Positions 28,163 through 36,892 of a stretch of DNA of 64,000 nucleotides are shown here, piece after piece. Origin of the DNA: Nitrospirota bacterium. Its GTDB lineage: Bacteria; Nitrospirota; Thermodesulfovibrionia; UBA6902. The stretch covers positions 186,001 to 250,000 of the forward strand of contig JACRMS010000037.1 in NCBI GenBank assembly GCA_016214845.1. Direction: 5' to 3'. The notes beneath the pieces are model-generated. The model had not been told where the DNA came from, searched no databases, and worked only from the letters and a program-made list of their open reading frames with translations. A program made the position numbers and the translations under genes. Positions within the stretch are counted from its first letter, which is position 1; the number at the start of each line of letters is the position of its first letter.

Positions 28163-30829
28163 TCAGCTTTCTTCCATCACCTTATGCAGCAGCGCGCTCA
28201 GCTCTTCTATCTCAAAGGGTTTTATAAGTATCCCCTTGAAGCCGTAATGTTTAAAATCAGCCATTATCGGATCGTTGGAGTAACCGCTTGAGACAATGGC
28301 CTTAACATCCGGGTCAATAGCAAGAAGTATCTTGATGGCCTCTTTGCCCCCCATCCCGCCGCGAATGGTCAGGTCCATCATGACTATATCAAAAGGGTTT
28401 GCGGACCCTTTGGCTTTTTTGTACAGCCCGATGGCTTCGTCTCCGTTGTCGGCGACCTCGACTTCATAGCCGAGCTGCTTAAGTATCCTTGCGACGGATT
28501 TCTGGATGATCTTATCGTCTTCCATCAGCAATATCTTGCCTTCTCCCTTCAGTGGCCTGTCCGGTTTCTCATTATATTTTTCTATCGGCTCGCTGGAGGC
28601 GGGAAGGTGGATGTAGAATGTTGTCCCGGCGTTTAATTCCGATTCGACGTTAATATATCCATCATGGTTTTTGATGATGGAGTAGGTGGTTGTCAGGCCG
28701 AGACCGCTACCTTTCTGCTTGGTGGTGAAGTAGGGGTCAAATATTTTTTTCAGGTACTCTTTCGGGATGCCCGTCCCTTCATCTTTGATCGTTATCCTGA
28801 CATATTCACCTTTTGGCACGGAAAAGGCGTTGTCCCCATTTACGGTCACATTCTCAGCGCGGACATGAATGGCGCCGCCGTCCGGCATGGCCTGGTTTGC
28901 ATTGATAACAAGGTTGTTAATGACCTGGCTTATCTGCCCTTCGTCTATCTTCACAGGGCGCAGGTCGTCTGCAATAGAAAGATCAAATCTGACGTTGGAG
29001 CCCATTAATGCAAAGCCCGCTGATTCCTTCAGCACGTCCTTGATGGAGGTTATATTTTTGATCGGCGCCCCTCCCTTGGAGAATGTCAGCAGCTGGTTCG
29101 TTAAATACTTGGCGTGCCGACAGGCCTTCTCCGCGTCCGTAAGTATATCATATTCATTTTGTCCGGTTTTCATGGACATCTTTACAAGCGCGATATTGCT
29201 GACAATGTTGGTCAGTATATTATTGAAATCATGGGCGATGCCGCCTGCCAGGATCCCCACCGACTCAAGCTTTTCTATCTTTAACTGCTCCTCTTCCTTT
29301 CTTTTCAGCCCGGTAATGTCACGTATGATCCCCTGATACCCGACGATGTTGGCATGTTTGTCCCGCCGCATGGTCGAAGTTACCAGACAGTCCATCACGG
29401 TCCCGTCTTTCCTGCGCAATTTCACCTCATAGTCCCTGACGAAACCCTTCTGCTCTATTTCCTGCTGGAACCCGTCCCTGTCCACGGGATTGACATACAG
29501 ATCGGTGATATTTAATTTCTGTATCTCCTCTTTTGTATAACCGAAAAGGTCCAGCGCGGACTGGTTGATATTAACAAACTCCCCGTTTTGTGTTGCCATA
29601 TAAATCGCGTCCCTTGATTCCTCGAAAAGAAGACGGTACCTTCCTTCGCTTTCCCGGAGGGCCTCTTCAGCCTGTTTGCGTTCAGTAATGTCCCTGACCG
29701 TCAGTCTCGCTCCAAGCAATCTTCTTTTGGTGTCATACATCGCTATCATATAAATGGTGATATCGAGTTTTTGCCCGTCTTTTTTGATTATATTACCGCT
29801 GTCAATATAGATGGACCCTTCGCGCTCAAGTTTTTCGAGCTTGTCTTCCACTTCTTTCCATGTTTCAGGCGTATAGATTTCTCTAATATGTTTTCCGATA
29901 AGCTCAACCTGTGAATAGCCGAGGTGTTTGAATCCCTGCTTATTTGTACAGATGAGGGTGCCGTCGGTGTCTATAGAGTGGATCATGTCTGAGGAGCTTT
30001 CAACGATGTCCATGTACCTGTCCTCAGATTCTTTCAACTGCTGCCGCAATATCAACTGAGCCTCTTCAAGCTTGCTTCTTATTTCCCAGTTGAAGATTGT
30101 CAGCATCCCGCCTATGGCCCACGTGGCAATTATCGCGCAAAGCGCGCGTAATACCTGCACAGGGAGTTTGACTGTTATAAGAAATGAATCAGTGTTAAGC
30201 CAGTTTGCAGGGAAGAAATCTCCTTTGGGTACTATAATACCGCCAAGGACGCCGTAAACCAGAAAAGCATACCCGCCCAGCAGAAAATACTTCCTGACTT
30301 TTAAAGGTTCCAGAATACTCTGTTCATATTTGTAATATGAATAAAATCCGAAACCGATCAGGACGCCGCCTGGAAACCCTAAAAGATATCTGGTCCAGAT
30401 ACTGCCGACTTCCCAGAAATCATGGGATATAAAAGCGCCCAAAAGTATGGAAATACCTATCGCGGGCAACAGCCACCAGACAAGCCCGTTGACAATTCTT
30501 TTCTGCCAATCGGGGAGCATCGGGATGCTCAGGCGGGAGAGTTTTCTGCCGAATTCAAACAGGAAAAAGTAGGAGATAACAAGGATAAACCAGCGGGCCA
30601 TATCTATGGTAATATTTCTGCCTTTAATTATGGCCCACATGTCCATGAATTCATTCAGCCCGTGAGTGAGGCCGAATGCAGCGAGGAGCCACAGGATGTT
30701 GGCGATCTTAAACTCGCTTCCTTTTTTCGGCTGGACCAGTACTGTGAACCCCATCGTCACGAACGCGAGGCCGTAGATGAAAAAGACAACGTCTATGTTG
30801 CGGTAAAATAAACTGTGGATCAAATCCAT
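28163..30829 (-). CDS. Membrane hybrid histidine kinase, PAS-PAS-HisKA-HATPase-REC
   Basis: An 888-residue kinase. About seven transmembrane helices make up residues 10-250 (7TM sensor-like, without a large periplasmic domain). Two PAS domains follow (about 270-390 and 395-510), then HisKA with [11 protein letters not shown] (His533), HATPase_c (IKDEGTGIPKE, KGSGLGLTTTYSI) and a C-terminal receiver domain with the acceptor in MMDLTIRGG (Asp819). GAGG lies upstream of the ATG. No dedicated response regulator is adjacent, so output may go through phosphotransfer to a distant partner. Confidence 0.9.
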   Translation of the reverse strand: MDLIHSLFYRNIDVVFFIYGLAFVTMGFTVLVQPKKGSEFKIANILWLLAAFGLTHGLNEFMDMWAIIKGRNITIDMARWFILVISYFFLFEFGRKLSRLSIPMLPDWQKRIVNGLVWWLLPAIGISILLGAFISHDFWEVGSIWTRYLLGFPGGVLIGFGFYSYYKYEQSILEPLKVRKYFLLGGYAFLVYGVLGGIIVPKGDFFPANWLNTDSFLITVKLPVQVLRALCAIIATWAIGGMLTIFNWEIRSKLEEAQLILRQQLKESEDRYMDIVESSSDMIHSIDTDGTLICTNKQGFKHLGYSQVELIGKHIREIYTPETWKEVEDKLEKLEREGSIYIDSGNIIKKDGQKLDITIYMIAMYDTKRRLLGARLTVRDITERKQAEEALRESEGRYRLLFEESRDAIYMATQNGEFVNINQSALDLFGYTKEEIQKLNITDLYVNPVDRDGFQQEIEQKGFVRDYEVKLRRKDGTVMDCLVTSTMRRDKHANIVGYQGIIRDITGLKRKEEEQLKIEKLESVGILAGGIAHDFNNILTNIVSNIALVKMSMKTGQNEYDILTDAEKACRHAKYLTNQLLTFSKGGAPIKNITSIKDVLKESAGFALMGSNVRFDLSIADDLRPVKIDEGQISQVINNLVINANQAMPDGGAIHVRAENVTVNGDNAFSVPKGEYVRITIKDEGTGIPKEYLKKIFDPYFTTKQKGSGLGLTTTYSIIKNHDGYINVESELNAGTTFYIHLPASSEPIEKYNEKPDRPLKGEGKILLMEDDKIIQKSVARILKQLGYEVEVADNGDEAIGLYKKAKGSANPFDIVMMDLTIRGGMGGKEAIKILLAIDPDVKAIVSSGYSNDPIMADFKHYGFKGILIKPFEIEELSALLHKVMEES

Positions 30830-30849
30830 GTTTTTCCTCGAAAGGTTTG

Positions 30850-31209
30850 TTAAGAAGATATTCTTATGACTGTCTTTACGTTGCCCCTTGGATTAAAGTC
30901 TCCAGTTACCTCAAGATGTCTCGGTTTCAAAAATTTCTTCAAGTCGTCGAATATCTGATTTGCAGCGGATTCATGAGATATGTGCTGACTGCGGAATTTA
31001 TTGAGATAGAGTTTCAGCGATTTAAGTTCCACTATATATTTATCAGGGACGTAGTTGATGTTAATTGTAGCAAAGTCGGGATAGCCGGAACGGGGACACA
31101 GGCAGGTGAATTCACCGAAGCTTATCTCAATTGTATAATCCCTGTCCTGATGGGGGTTGTCCCATCTTTCGAGTTTAGCCTTCGCGATTTCCTTCTCACC
31201 GTATTTCAT
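30850..31209 (-). CDS. queF: NADPH-dependent preQ0 reductase
   Basis: A 119-residue unimodular QueF: catalytic Cys in [16 protein letters not shown], and the QueF signature [14 protein letters not shown] followed by a HisGlu ([14 protein letters not shown]). It reduces 7-cyano-7-deazaguanine to preQ1 for queuosine in tRNA. A perfect TATAAT (31217-31222, minus strand) lies immediately upstream and puts +1 within one base of the ATG, so the mRNA is probably leaderless; no preQ1 riboswitch is visible. Confidence 0.95.
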   Translation of the reverse strand: MKYGEKEIAKAKLERWDNPHQDRDYTIEISFGEFTCLCPRSGYPDFATININYVPDKYIVELKSLKLYLNKFRSQHISHESAANQIFDDLKKFLKPRHLEVTGDFNPRGNVKTVIRISS

Positions 31210-31216
31210 ATCTAAT

Positions 31217-31222
31217 ATTATA
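31217..31222 (-). promoter_or_regulatory. -10 element placing +1 next to the queF start codon
   Basis: TATAAT on the minus strand; predicted +1 is 31210 and the ATG begins at 31209. The -35 region is weak. Confidence 0.45.
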
Positions 31223-31330
31223 TTTGATTTTTCTTAAAATAGTAGGGGGTTAACCCAAAATGCACTTTCCTGCAGTATCTTGCATCCGAAATGAAAGCCT
31301 GCTCCAGAATTTCTATAATCGACAATAAAA

Positions 31331-31405
31331 CAGTAGCTGGTAGTTAGTAGACAGTAGTTTAGGGGTTCCCAGCTACTTACTGCTGTCTACTGACTACCCT
31401 TTCAA
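31331..31405. repeat. Inverted repeat TAGTAGACAGTAG / CTGCTGTCTACTG
   Basis: GGTAGTTAGTAGACAGTAG and CTGCTGTCTACTGACTACC are near-complementary arms around a short loop, and the motif CAGTAGCTGG / CCAGCTACT pairs outside. It fills much of the 278-base gap between queF and trmJ; nothing else is seen there. Confidence 0.65.
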
Positions 31406-31487
31406 GGTGTCGTATAGAAATTCTTCTACAGTCTTCCATTTCAGCAACCATTGAAACAGAGTTTACCACTCAGTATATCAGCCTTAT

Positions 31488-32228
31488 TCAGGTTTGCCCG
31501 GTTATTTTCTTTTCTATCTGCGAGCAGATGCCGTGAAACATTTTCATTTCCCAGTCGGTCAATCCCGCGCGCCCGACAAGGTGCTTAAGGTTCTGAATGA
31601 TCTTTCCGGAAAGGTTTTTCTTGCCATGCGGAATATACTCAAGCAGTTTAAGCGTCTTTTCTATCCTCCCGTATAAGGCTGAGAGTTCTTTATTGCCAAC
31701 CAGTCCGGGGAAAGGTAACGTACTATCGGCTGTTGTGTACTCGGCCTTTGAAAGTTCATACGCAATGATTAAGACAGCATGCGCCAGATTGAGAGACGGC
31801 TGCTTTTTGCTTGATGGTATTGTCATGAGAAAACCGCATTCCTCAATTTCCTCATTGAAAAGCCCCCTGTCTTCCCGTCCAAAGAGAATACCAATCCTGT
31901 TTGAGCTCGCAATTTGAAATAACCTTTGCGCGCCGGGTCCGGCAGGGACAAACACCCCGCGCTTTCTTCCCTTCCTTCTTGACGTGCCGGCGATAATTGA
32001 TTTGTCCCTGACAGAATCTTTAAGTGAATTAAAGACCGCGGCGGACCTCAATATATCGGCAGCTCCGTGCGCAAACCGGAGGGCTTCATCCGTTATGACA
32101 TATGATGGATGCACTATGGAGAGATTTTTGAAACCCATGTTCTTGATCGCGCGCGCGGCAGCTCCTATATTGCCCGGCTCCTTCGGCTCCACAAGGATGA
32201 AGTGTACATTGTCCTTCCAATTATTCAT
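31488..32228 (-). CDS. trmJ: TrmJ-like tRNA 2'-O-methyltransferase (SPOUT)
   Basis: A 246-residue SPOUT methyltransferase. N-terminal VHFILVEPKEPGNIGAAARA is the TrmJ/TrmH motif 1, IGILFGREDRGLFNEEI is motif 2, and MTIPSSKKQPSLNLAHAVLI is motif 3 of the knot. A C-terminal helical extension (LYGRIEKTL through MKMFHGICSQIE) is typical of TrmJ, which methylates position 32 of tRNA. Start may be ATG 32228 or ATG 32246; neither has a strong Shine-Dalgarno sequence. Confidence 0.87.
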   Translation of the reverse strand: MNNWKDNVHFILVEPKEPGNIGAAARAIKNMGFKNLSIVHPSYVITDEALRFAHGAADILRSAAVFNSLKDSVRDKSIIAGTSRRKGRKRGVFVPAGPGAQRLFQIASSNRIGILFGREDRGLFNEEIEECGFLMTIPSSKKQPSLNLAHAVLIIAYELSKAEYTTADSTLPFPGLVGNKELSALYGRIEKTLKLLEYIPHGKKNLSGKIIQNLKHLVGRAGLTDWEMKMFHGICSQIEKKITGQT

Positions 32229-32270
32229 TTCATCCAATAATACCATAGTCAATCGCAGCGCGCCTTCACC

Positions 32271-32300
32271 TTGTTATTTCCACAAAAAATCGATTAAATT
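32271..32300 (+). promoter_or_regulatory. Promoter of def-fmt
   Basis: TTGTTA (32271-32276), an 18-bp spacer and TAAATT (32295-32300); predicted +1 is the A of the def ATG at 32307. No Shine-Dalgarno sequence is present. Confidence 0.4.
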
Positions 32301-32306
32301 AAAACC

Positions 32307-32816
32307 ATGTCAGTACGCGAGATCGTAAAATATCCTGAAAAGGTCCTGAGAGAAAAGACCGAGCTTGTCAATGATATTGATTCTGCGCTCCAGGACCTCA
32401 TTGACGACATGATAGAGACCATGTACGCCGCGCCAGGTGTGGGGCTTGCGGCCAATCAGGTAGGCGTATCAAAGCGGCTTGCGGTCATTGATATAAGTTT
32501 GAGTGAGGAAAAGGTCCCTTTGATCGTGCTGGTGAACCCGGAGATCGTGCATCTTGAGGGGGAGATAGAAGCAGAAGAAGGTTGTCTCAGCATCCCTGAT
32601 TATACGACGGTCCTGAAGAGGGCCATGAAAGTGGCCGTGAAAGGTTTTGACAGGCATGGCAAACCTGTTGAGATAGAAGCGGAGGGCCTCCTGGCAAGGG
32701 CGCTTCAGCATGAGATAGATCATCTGAACGGAAAACTGTTTATTGACAGGATGGGGCGCATTAAAAAGGAATTTTTCAAAAAGCGTTATCTAAGAGAAAA
32801 GTTGTCAAAGGAATGA
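32307..32816 (+). CDS. def: Peptide deformylase
   Basis: A 169-residue metalloenzyme with all three family motifs: GVGLAANQVG (motif 1), EEGCLSIP (motif 2, metal Cys) and LQHEIDHLNGKLF (motif 3, metal His pair and catalytic Glu). It removes the formyl group from nascent proteins. The stop overlaps the fmt start by four bases, the common def-fmt arrangement. It appears to be translated from a leaderless mRNA. Confidence 0.96.
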   Translation: MSVREIVKYPEKVLREKTELVNDIDSALQDLIDDMIETMYAAPGVGLAANQVGVSKRLAVIDISLSEEKVPLIVLVNPEIVHLEGEIEAEEGCLSIPDYTTVLKRAMKVAVKGFDRHGKPVEIEAEGLLARALQHEIDHLNGKLFIDRMGRIKKEFFKKRYLREKLSKE

Positions 32817-33733
32817 AGCTTGTTTTTTTCGGCACGCCGGAATTTGCAGTTTTGCCTCTTAAAACCCTGCTTGATGCAGGACATGAAGTCCTTGCCGTTG
32901 TAACCCAGCCTGACAGGCAGAGCGGACGTGGAAGGCATATTTCCGCCAGTCCCGTAAAAATCGAAGCGCAGAAGTTGGGGCTGAAAATCCTCCAGCCTTT
33001 AAAGGTCCGGGACAAAAACTTCATTGATGAATTAGGGGCGTTAAATCTCTCCGTGATCGTTGTCGTGGCATACGGACAGATACTGCCTTCTGAGATAATC
33101 GGTTTGCCGGAGTTCGGGTGTATAAATATTCACGCATCTCTCCTTCCGAAGTACCGGGGGGCCGCTCCGATAAATTGGGCGATAATAAACGGCGAGGAAA
33201 CCACGGGCATCACTACGATGCTCATGGATGAAGGAATGGATACCGGACCGGTTTTACTGCAGGAAGAGACGGAGATCTCACATGAAGACACGGCAGAGGA
33301 CCTTTCTCACAAACTCTCAAAGATTGGAGCAGGCCTTATTGTCCGCACATTAATAGAAGTGGAAAATGCTTCAATTACGCCTCAGCCTCAAACAGGCGAA
33401 GCGATATACGCTCCTCTTCTTAAAAAGACCGACGGGGCCGTCAACTGGACAAAAACCGCGGCAGAGGTGTGTAATTTTATCAGAGGCATGAATCCCTGGC
33501 CGGGGGCTTATGGATTTCTTGAAGGTGAAAGGATTAGAATCCTGAAGGCCGCGCCGTTAGACGAAAGCGGCGGGCCAGGTGAAATCTTCAAGGCCTCAAA
33601 AGACGAACTCATTGCAGGCGCGGGAAAGGGCAGCGTTTCCATTCTTGAGATACAGCCGCCGGGAAAACCCGCCATGGAGATCAGGGCCTTTTTGCAGGGA
33701 AGAAAAATTAAGGAGGGAATGAGATTTCACTAA
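32813..33733 (+). CDS. fmt: Methionyl-tRNA formyltransferase
   Basis: A 306-residue Fmt: MKLVFFGTPEFAVLPLKTLL, the folate-binding/catalytic INIHASLLPKYRGAAPINWAI and the GITTMLMDEGMDTGPVL segment, with an OB-like C-terminal domain. It formylates initiator Met-tRNA using 10-formyl-THF. Its last codons run directly into an ACAGAGGCAC-type repeat (the stop lies at the repeat's edge). Confidence 0.96.
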   Translation: MKLVFFGTPEFAVLPLKTLLDAGHEVLAVVTQPDRQSGRGRHISASPVKIEAQKLGLKILQPLKVRDKNFIDELGALNLSVIVVVAYGQILPSEIIGLPEFGCINIHASLLPKYRGAAPINWAIINGEETTGITTMLMDEGMDTGPVLLQEETEISHEDTAEDLSHKLSKIGAGLIVRTLIEVENASITPQPQTGEAIYAPLLKKTDGAVNWTKTAAEVCNFIRGMNPWPGAYGFLEGERIRILKAAPLDESGGPGEIFKASKDELIAGAGKGSVSILEIQPPGKPAMEIRAFLQGRKIKEGMRFH

Positions 33734-33850
33734 ACACAGAGGCACTGAGACACGGAAATGATTAAATTTAATTAATCCACAGATTTCACAGATGACACAG
33801 AAAAAGTTTTTCAATAAATCTGTGCAATCTGCGAAATCTGCGGACAAAAA
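33733..33850. repeat. ACAGAGGCAC-type dispersed repeat
   Basis: ACACAGAGGCACTGAGACAC, then ATCCACAGATTTCACAGATG, a short spacer and AATCTGCGAAATCTGCGGAC. It is the same family as 20818-20965 and fills the gap between fmt and the PASTA gene. Confidence 0.75.
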
Positions 33851-33891
33851 ATTGTTCTTAGTGTATGTGTGATTTTTGAAAACGATCAATC

Positions 33892-34599
33892 ATGAAAAAC
33901 TTTTTAAAACTGCTCATGTATTTTGTCATATTTACCGTCGTCGGCGCGGGAGGCGCGTATCTTGTTTTTGAGAAGATAGGCTTCGGCAAGACCGGGGTGG
34001 TCCCTTCTCTTACTGGGAAAAGCGTTTCCGAGGCGACGGAGATGTTGAATAAAAGAAAATTGTCGCTTGCGATAAAAGGGCAGAGTTATGACGACAATGT
34101 TCCGGGCGGCCATATCATAAGGCAGCTTGCAGAACCGGGAACAAAGGCCGCGCCCGGGGCCGAGGTGGATGTAATTGTGAGCAAGGGCAAGGGGCAGGAG
34201 ATGTTTTCTTTGCCGTCTTTTGAGGGGCAGCTTCTTGATGAGGCAAAACTTACATTGGCCAATCTCGAAATGAAGGCCGGGAAGGTCACATGGACGCATT
34301 CCGATACAGTTGAGAAGGGGACGATCATCGCCCAGAGACCTCTGCCGGGAAATATCAAGGTCAATGAAATAAATTTTCTTGTAAGCCTCGGGCCGTACGA
34401 TGTATTTTATAAGTGCCCTTCTTTTGTTAATATGACCGTGGATGACGCTAAGATGCTGGCGCAGCAACTCGGCATCGAACTGGTTGAGCAGGAAGAGGGC
34501 GGCAAGGTCGTCGCCCAGAGGCCGGCGGCAGGGGAGATTATCAGAAAGGGAGACGCGGTTGAGGTCACGCTTGGAAGCGGCAGGCCGAGCTGGTTCTAA
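33892..34599 (+). CDS. Membrane-anchored protein with three PASTA domains
   Basis: A 235-residue protein with a single N-terminal transmembrane helix (about 7-26) and three extracytoplasmic PASTA domains (about 36-100, 103-168 and 170-234). Each has the pattern PSLTGKSVSEATEMLNKRKL, then GTKAAPGAEVDVIVSKG or an equivalent. PASTA modules bind peptidoglycan or its fragments, usually on kinases or PBPs. Here no kinase or transpeptidase domain is attached. No close Shine-Dalgarno sequence is seen. Confidence 0.88.
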   Translation: MKNFLKLLMYFVIFTVVGAGGAYLVFEKIGFGKTGVVPSLTGKSVSEATEMLNKRKLSLAIKGQSYDDNVPGGHIIRQLAEPGTKAAPGAEVDVIVSKGKGQEMFSLPSFEGQLLDEAKLTLANLEMKAGKVTWTHSDTVEKGTIIAQRPLPGNIKVNEINFLVSLGPYDVFYKCPSFVNMTVDDAKMLAQQLGIELVEQEEGGKVVAQRPAAGEIIRKGDAVEVTLGSGRPSWF

Positions 34600-34798
34600 C
34601 CGCGAAAATGCAGACATTGTTCAACAATTTGTTTAACTCGATGGATTTTATTATATTATGCAGGTAGCTTCAAATAATAATTTGCAATAATAAGTTATTT
34701 AAGATTACGTTTCGGTATCGAAAAACAAATTATTTCACAACATCTGCATTTTCTAAATTACATTTTGAGGCAGCTGGCAGCTAAAAGAAGGAGGGTTT

Positions 34799-35452
34799 AT
34801 GATTAAGATTGCGCCGTCTATTTTGTCGGCAGATTTTTCAAGGCTTGGTGAACAGATCAAGGAAGCGGAAAAGGCAGGGGCTGACCTTATCCATGTTGAC
34901 GTGATGGACGGGCATTTTGTCCCCAATATCACCATCGGCCCGCTTGTTGTGAAGGCAGTGAAAAAAGTCGCGGCGCTCCCGCTTGACGTGCACCTCATGA
35001 TAGAAGACCCTGATAAATACATAAAGGATTTCGCTGACAGCGGCGCGGACATTATCACCGTCCACGCGGAGGCGTGTGTGCATCTGCACAGGAGCATTCA
35101 GAAGATAAAAGAATGCGGGGTGAAGGCGGCTGTCTCGATCAACCCGGCAACTCCGCTCAGCAGTATCGAGCTTATACTCCCGTTCGTTGACATGGTCCTT
35201 TTGATGTCAGTGAACCCCGGTTTCGGCGGGCAGAAGTTTATCCCTGAGGTCCTCCCAAAACTTAAACAATTGAAAAATATCATCACCGAAAATATATATA
35301 AAGCAGAGATAGAACTGGACGGCGGAGTCACAGTAGATAATGTGGCGGAAGTCCACAAAGCAGGCGCGGACATTGTGGTCATGGGCAACGCGTTTTACAA
35401 TTCAATAGATTACGCGGAGACCGTGAGGATCGTGAGAGAGAGGTGCAATTGA
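34799..35452 (+). CDS. rpe: Ribulose-phosphate 3-epimerase
   Basis: A 217-residue TIM barrel with IAPSILSADFSRLGEQI, HVDVMDGHFVPNITIGP (metal His/Asp), LDVHLMIEDP, LLMSVNPGFGGQKFIP and ELDGGVT. It interconverts ribulose-5-P and xylulose-5-P. AGAAGGAGG precedes the ATG. The 199-base gap before it (34600-34798) is AT-rich and shows nothing I can name. The end overlaps the TPR gene start by ten bases. Confidence 0.96.
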   Translation: MIKIAPSILSADFSRLGEQIKEAEKAGADLIHVDVMDGHFVPNITIGPLVVKAVKKVAALPLDVHLMIEDPDKYIKDFADSGADIITVHAEACVHLHRSIQKIKECGVKAAVSINPATPLSSIELILPFVDMVLLMSVNPGFGGQKFIPEVLPKLKQLKNIITENIYKAEIELDGGVTVDNVAEVHKAGADIVVMGNAFYNSIDYAETVRIVRERCN

Positions 35453-36477
35453 AAAGAGATTTATTCGACAAAGCAGAGAAATACAGGAAGGCCGCTGAAT
35501 ACGGACGGGCGATCGAGTTGTATCAAAAGGCCCTTGCGCATTTTAAAAAGAATGCAGATGTTGACGGCGCTCTTGATTGCACAATCTCCCTGGCCGACAC
35601 ATTCAGGGCGAAAGGCGATTTCACTGAGGCGAAAAAATATTACGAAGACGGGCTTGTGATAGCGGGAGCCATTGATGACAGGACCGCGGAGGCTGACGCG
35701 CTTGCCGGGCTGGGCCTAAGTTTGCGGGCGTTAGGCGACTGGAGTACAGCCATGAATTTAATCCGCAGAGCCAACGGAATATACAAAACCCTCCACGACA
35801 AAAAAGGCGAAGCCTTTTCCACATGGGCGAAAGCAGGGACGTACAGGATAAAGGGAGACATTAAAAAGGCGCTGGAAGATTTCCATTCCGCTCTGAAAAA
35901 GTTCAGGGCGTTGAAAGATAAATCCGGCGTTGCTTATACATACTGCGGGCTTGGCGGCAGTTCGAGGATTGCTGAGAGGTTTGAGGATTCAGGAAAATAT
36001 TATACTCTGGCCAATCAGAGTTTCAACAAACTGAAAGACCGCTTCGGGCTTGCGTATTCATTCTGCGGCCTGGGCAATGTCTGCCGCATGAATGGAGATT
36101 ATAAAAACGCCCTCAGATATTTTAAAAAAGCGGAAGTCCTGTATAAACAGATCGGCGACAGGGTCAGTTACGCCTACACACTCTGGAGCGTCGGCACTTC
36201 TTATAAGATGCTTGGAGATCATGAAAAGGCGCTGAAGAGTTATAAAGAGTCGATGGGCTTTTTCAAACAGACAAAAGACCCGAGGGGACAGATCTACTGC
36301 ATCCTCGGAGTTGGCGAGCTTGAATATTTAAAAGGCAGAAAAGAGAAAGCCGGTAAGGCGTTCTCCGGGGCCTTTACCTCCGCGAAAAAATACGGCTTCG
36401 CAGTTGAAAGAAAATATGCCGAAAGACTGCTCAAGGCGTTGAAGCAGGGCAGGGGCTTCCCGTTGAATTTGCCGTAA
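35443..36477 (+). CDS. TPR-repeat protein
   Basis: A 344-residue protein made of about eight tetratricopeptide repeats of around 40 residues each (AAEYGRAIELYQKALAHFKK, AKGDFTEAKKYYEDGLVIAG, MNGDYKNALRYFKKAEVLYK, LGDHEKALKSYKESMGFFKQ). It has no signal peptide and no other domain, so it is a cytoplasmic interaction scaffold of unknown partner. The start is a GTG at 35443 or a TTG at 35449, both inside the end of rpe, which indicates translational coupling. Confidence 0.85.
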   Translation: MQLKRDLFDKAEKYRKAAEYGRAIELYQKALAHFKKNADVDGALDCTISLADTFRAKGDFTEAKKYYEDGLVIAGAIDDRTAEADALAGLGLSLRALGDWSTAMNLIRRANGIYKTLHDKKGEAFSTWAKAGTYRIKGDIKKALEDFHSALKKFRALKDKSGVAYTYCGLGGSSRIAERFEDSGKYYTLANQSFNKLKDRFGLAYSFCGLGNVCRMNGDYKNALRYFKKAEVLYKQIGDRVSYAYTLWSVGTSYKMLGDHEKALKSYKESMGFFKQTKDPRGQIYCILGVGELEYLKGRKEKAGKAFSGAFTSAKKYGFAVERKYAERLLKALKQGRGFPLNLP

Positions 36478-36534
36478 GGTCTCCGTGATATCTTGGTTTA
36501 TTCTTGAAAAAATACTCGAATACTGATACCTTAC

Positions 36535-36873
36535 TTGAAAAGGGATGGAAGTGAAGTTGTGACATTTTGTCACGGGTTGAAATTGACTGCTCCAGACGGA
36601 AAGTCGAGAGAGACTGATTGCGCTAACACCGAAGGCATTTTCCGTATCATCCAGTCTATCCCTTCTCCCAAGGCTGAACCTTTCAAGCGTTGGCTGGCTA
36701 AAGTTGGCTATGAACGAGTGCAGGAGATCGAAAATCCCACCCCTCAATCCCCTCTTGATAGAGGGGAAGTAAACGCCGATACTTCCGCCCTCGAAAAACA
36801 GATCGACGAAATGGTCTATGCCCTCTACGCCCTCACGCCGGAGGAGATTGCGATTGTGGAGGGGAAGAAATAA
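36535..36873 (+). pseudogene. BRO-N fragment joined to a foreign C-terminal tail
   Basis: A 112-codon frame. Codons 1-68 carry LKLTAPDGKSRETDCANTEG and WLAKVGYERVQEIENP, the end of a BRO-N (phage antirepressor-like) domain whose beginning is missing. Then comes a palindromic repeat (CCCCTC...GAGGGG, 36749-36766) and codons for ALEKQIDEMVYALYALTPEE, which resembles the last residues of Eco57I-type restriction-methylation proteins. It is a composite remnant and not expected to work. Confidence 0.65.
36749..36766. repeat. CCCCTC/GAGGGG hairpin repeat
   Basis: CCCCTC and GAGGGG around the loop AATCCCCTCTTGAT region form a short hairpin embedded in the BRO remnant; it marks the junction between the two unrelated coding fragments. 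Confidence 0.5.
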
Positions 36874-36892
36874 ATGAATAGGGGAATCAATA

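Noticed and set aside
31210-31260. preQ1 riboswitch before queF
   Set aside because: The sequence lacks the class I loop and A-rich tail, and the -10 element leaves no leader.
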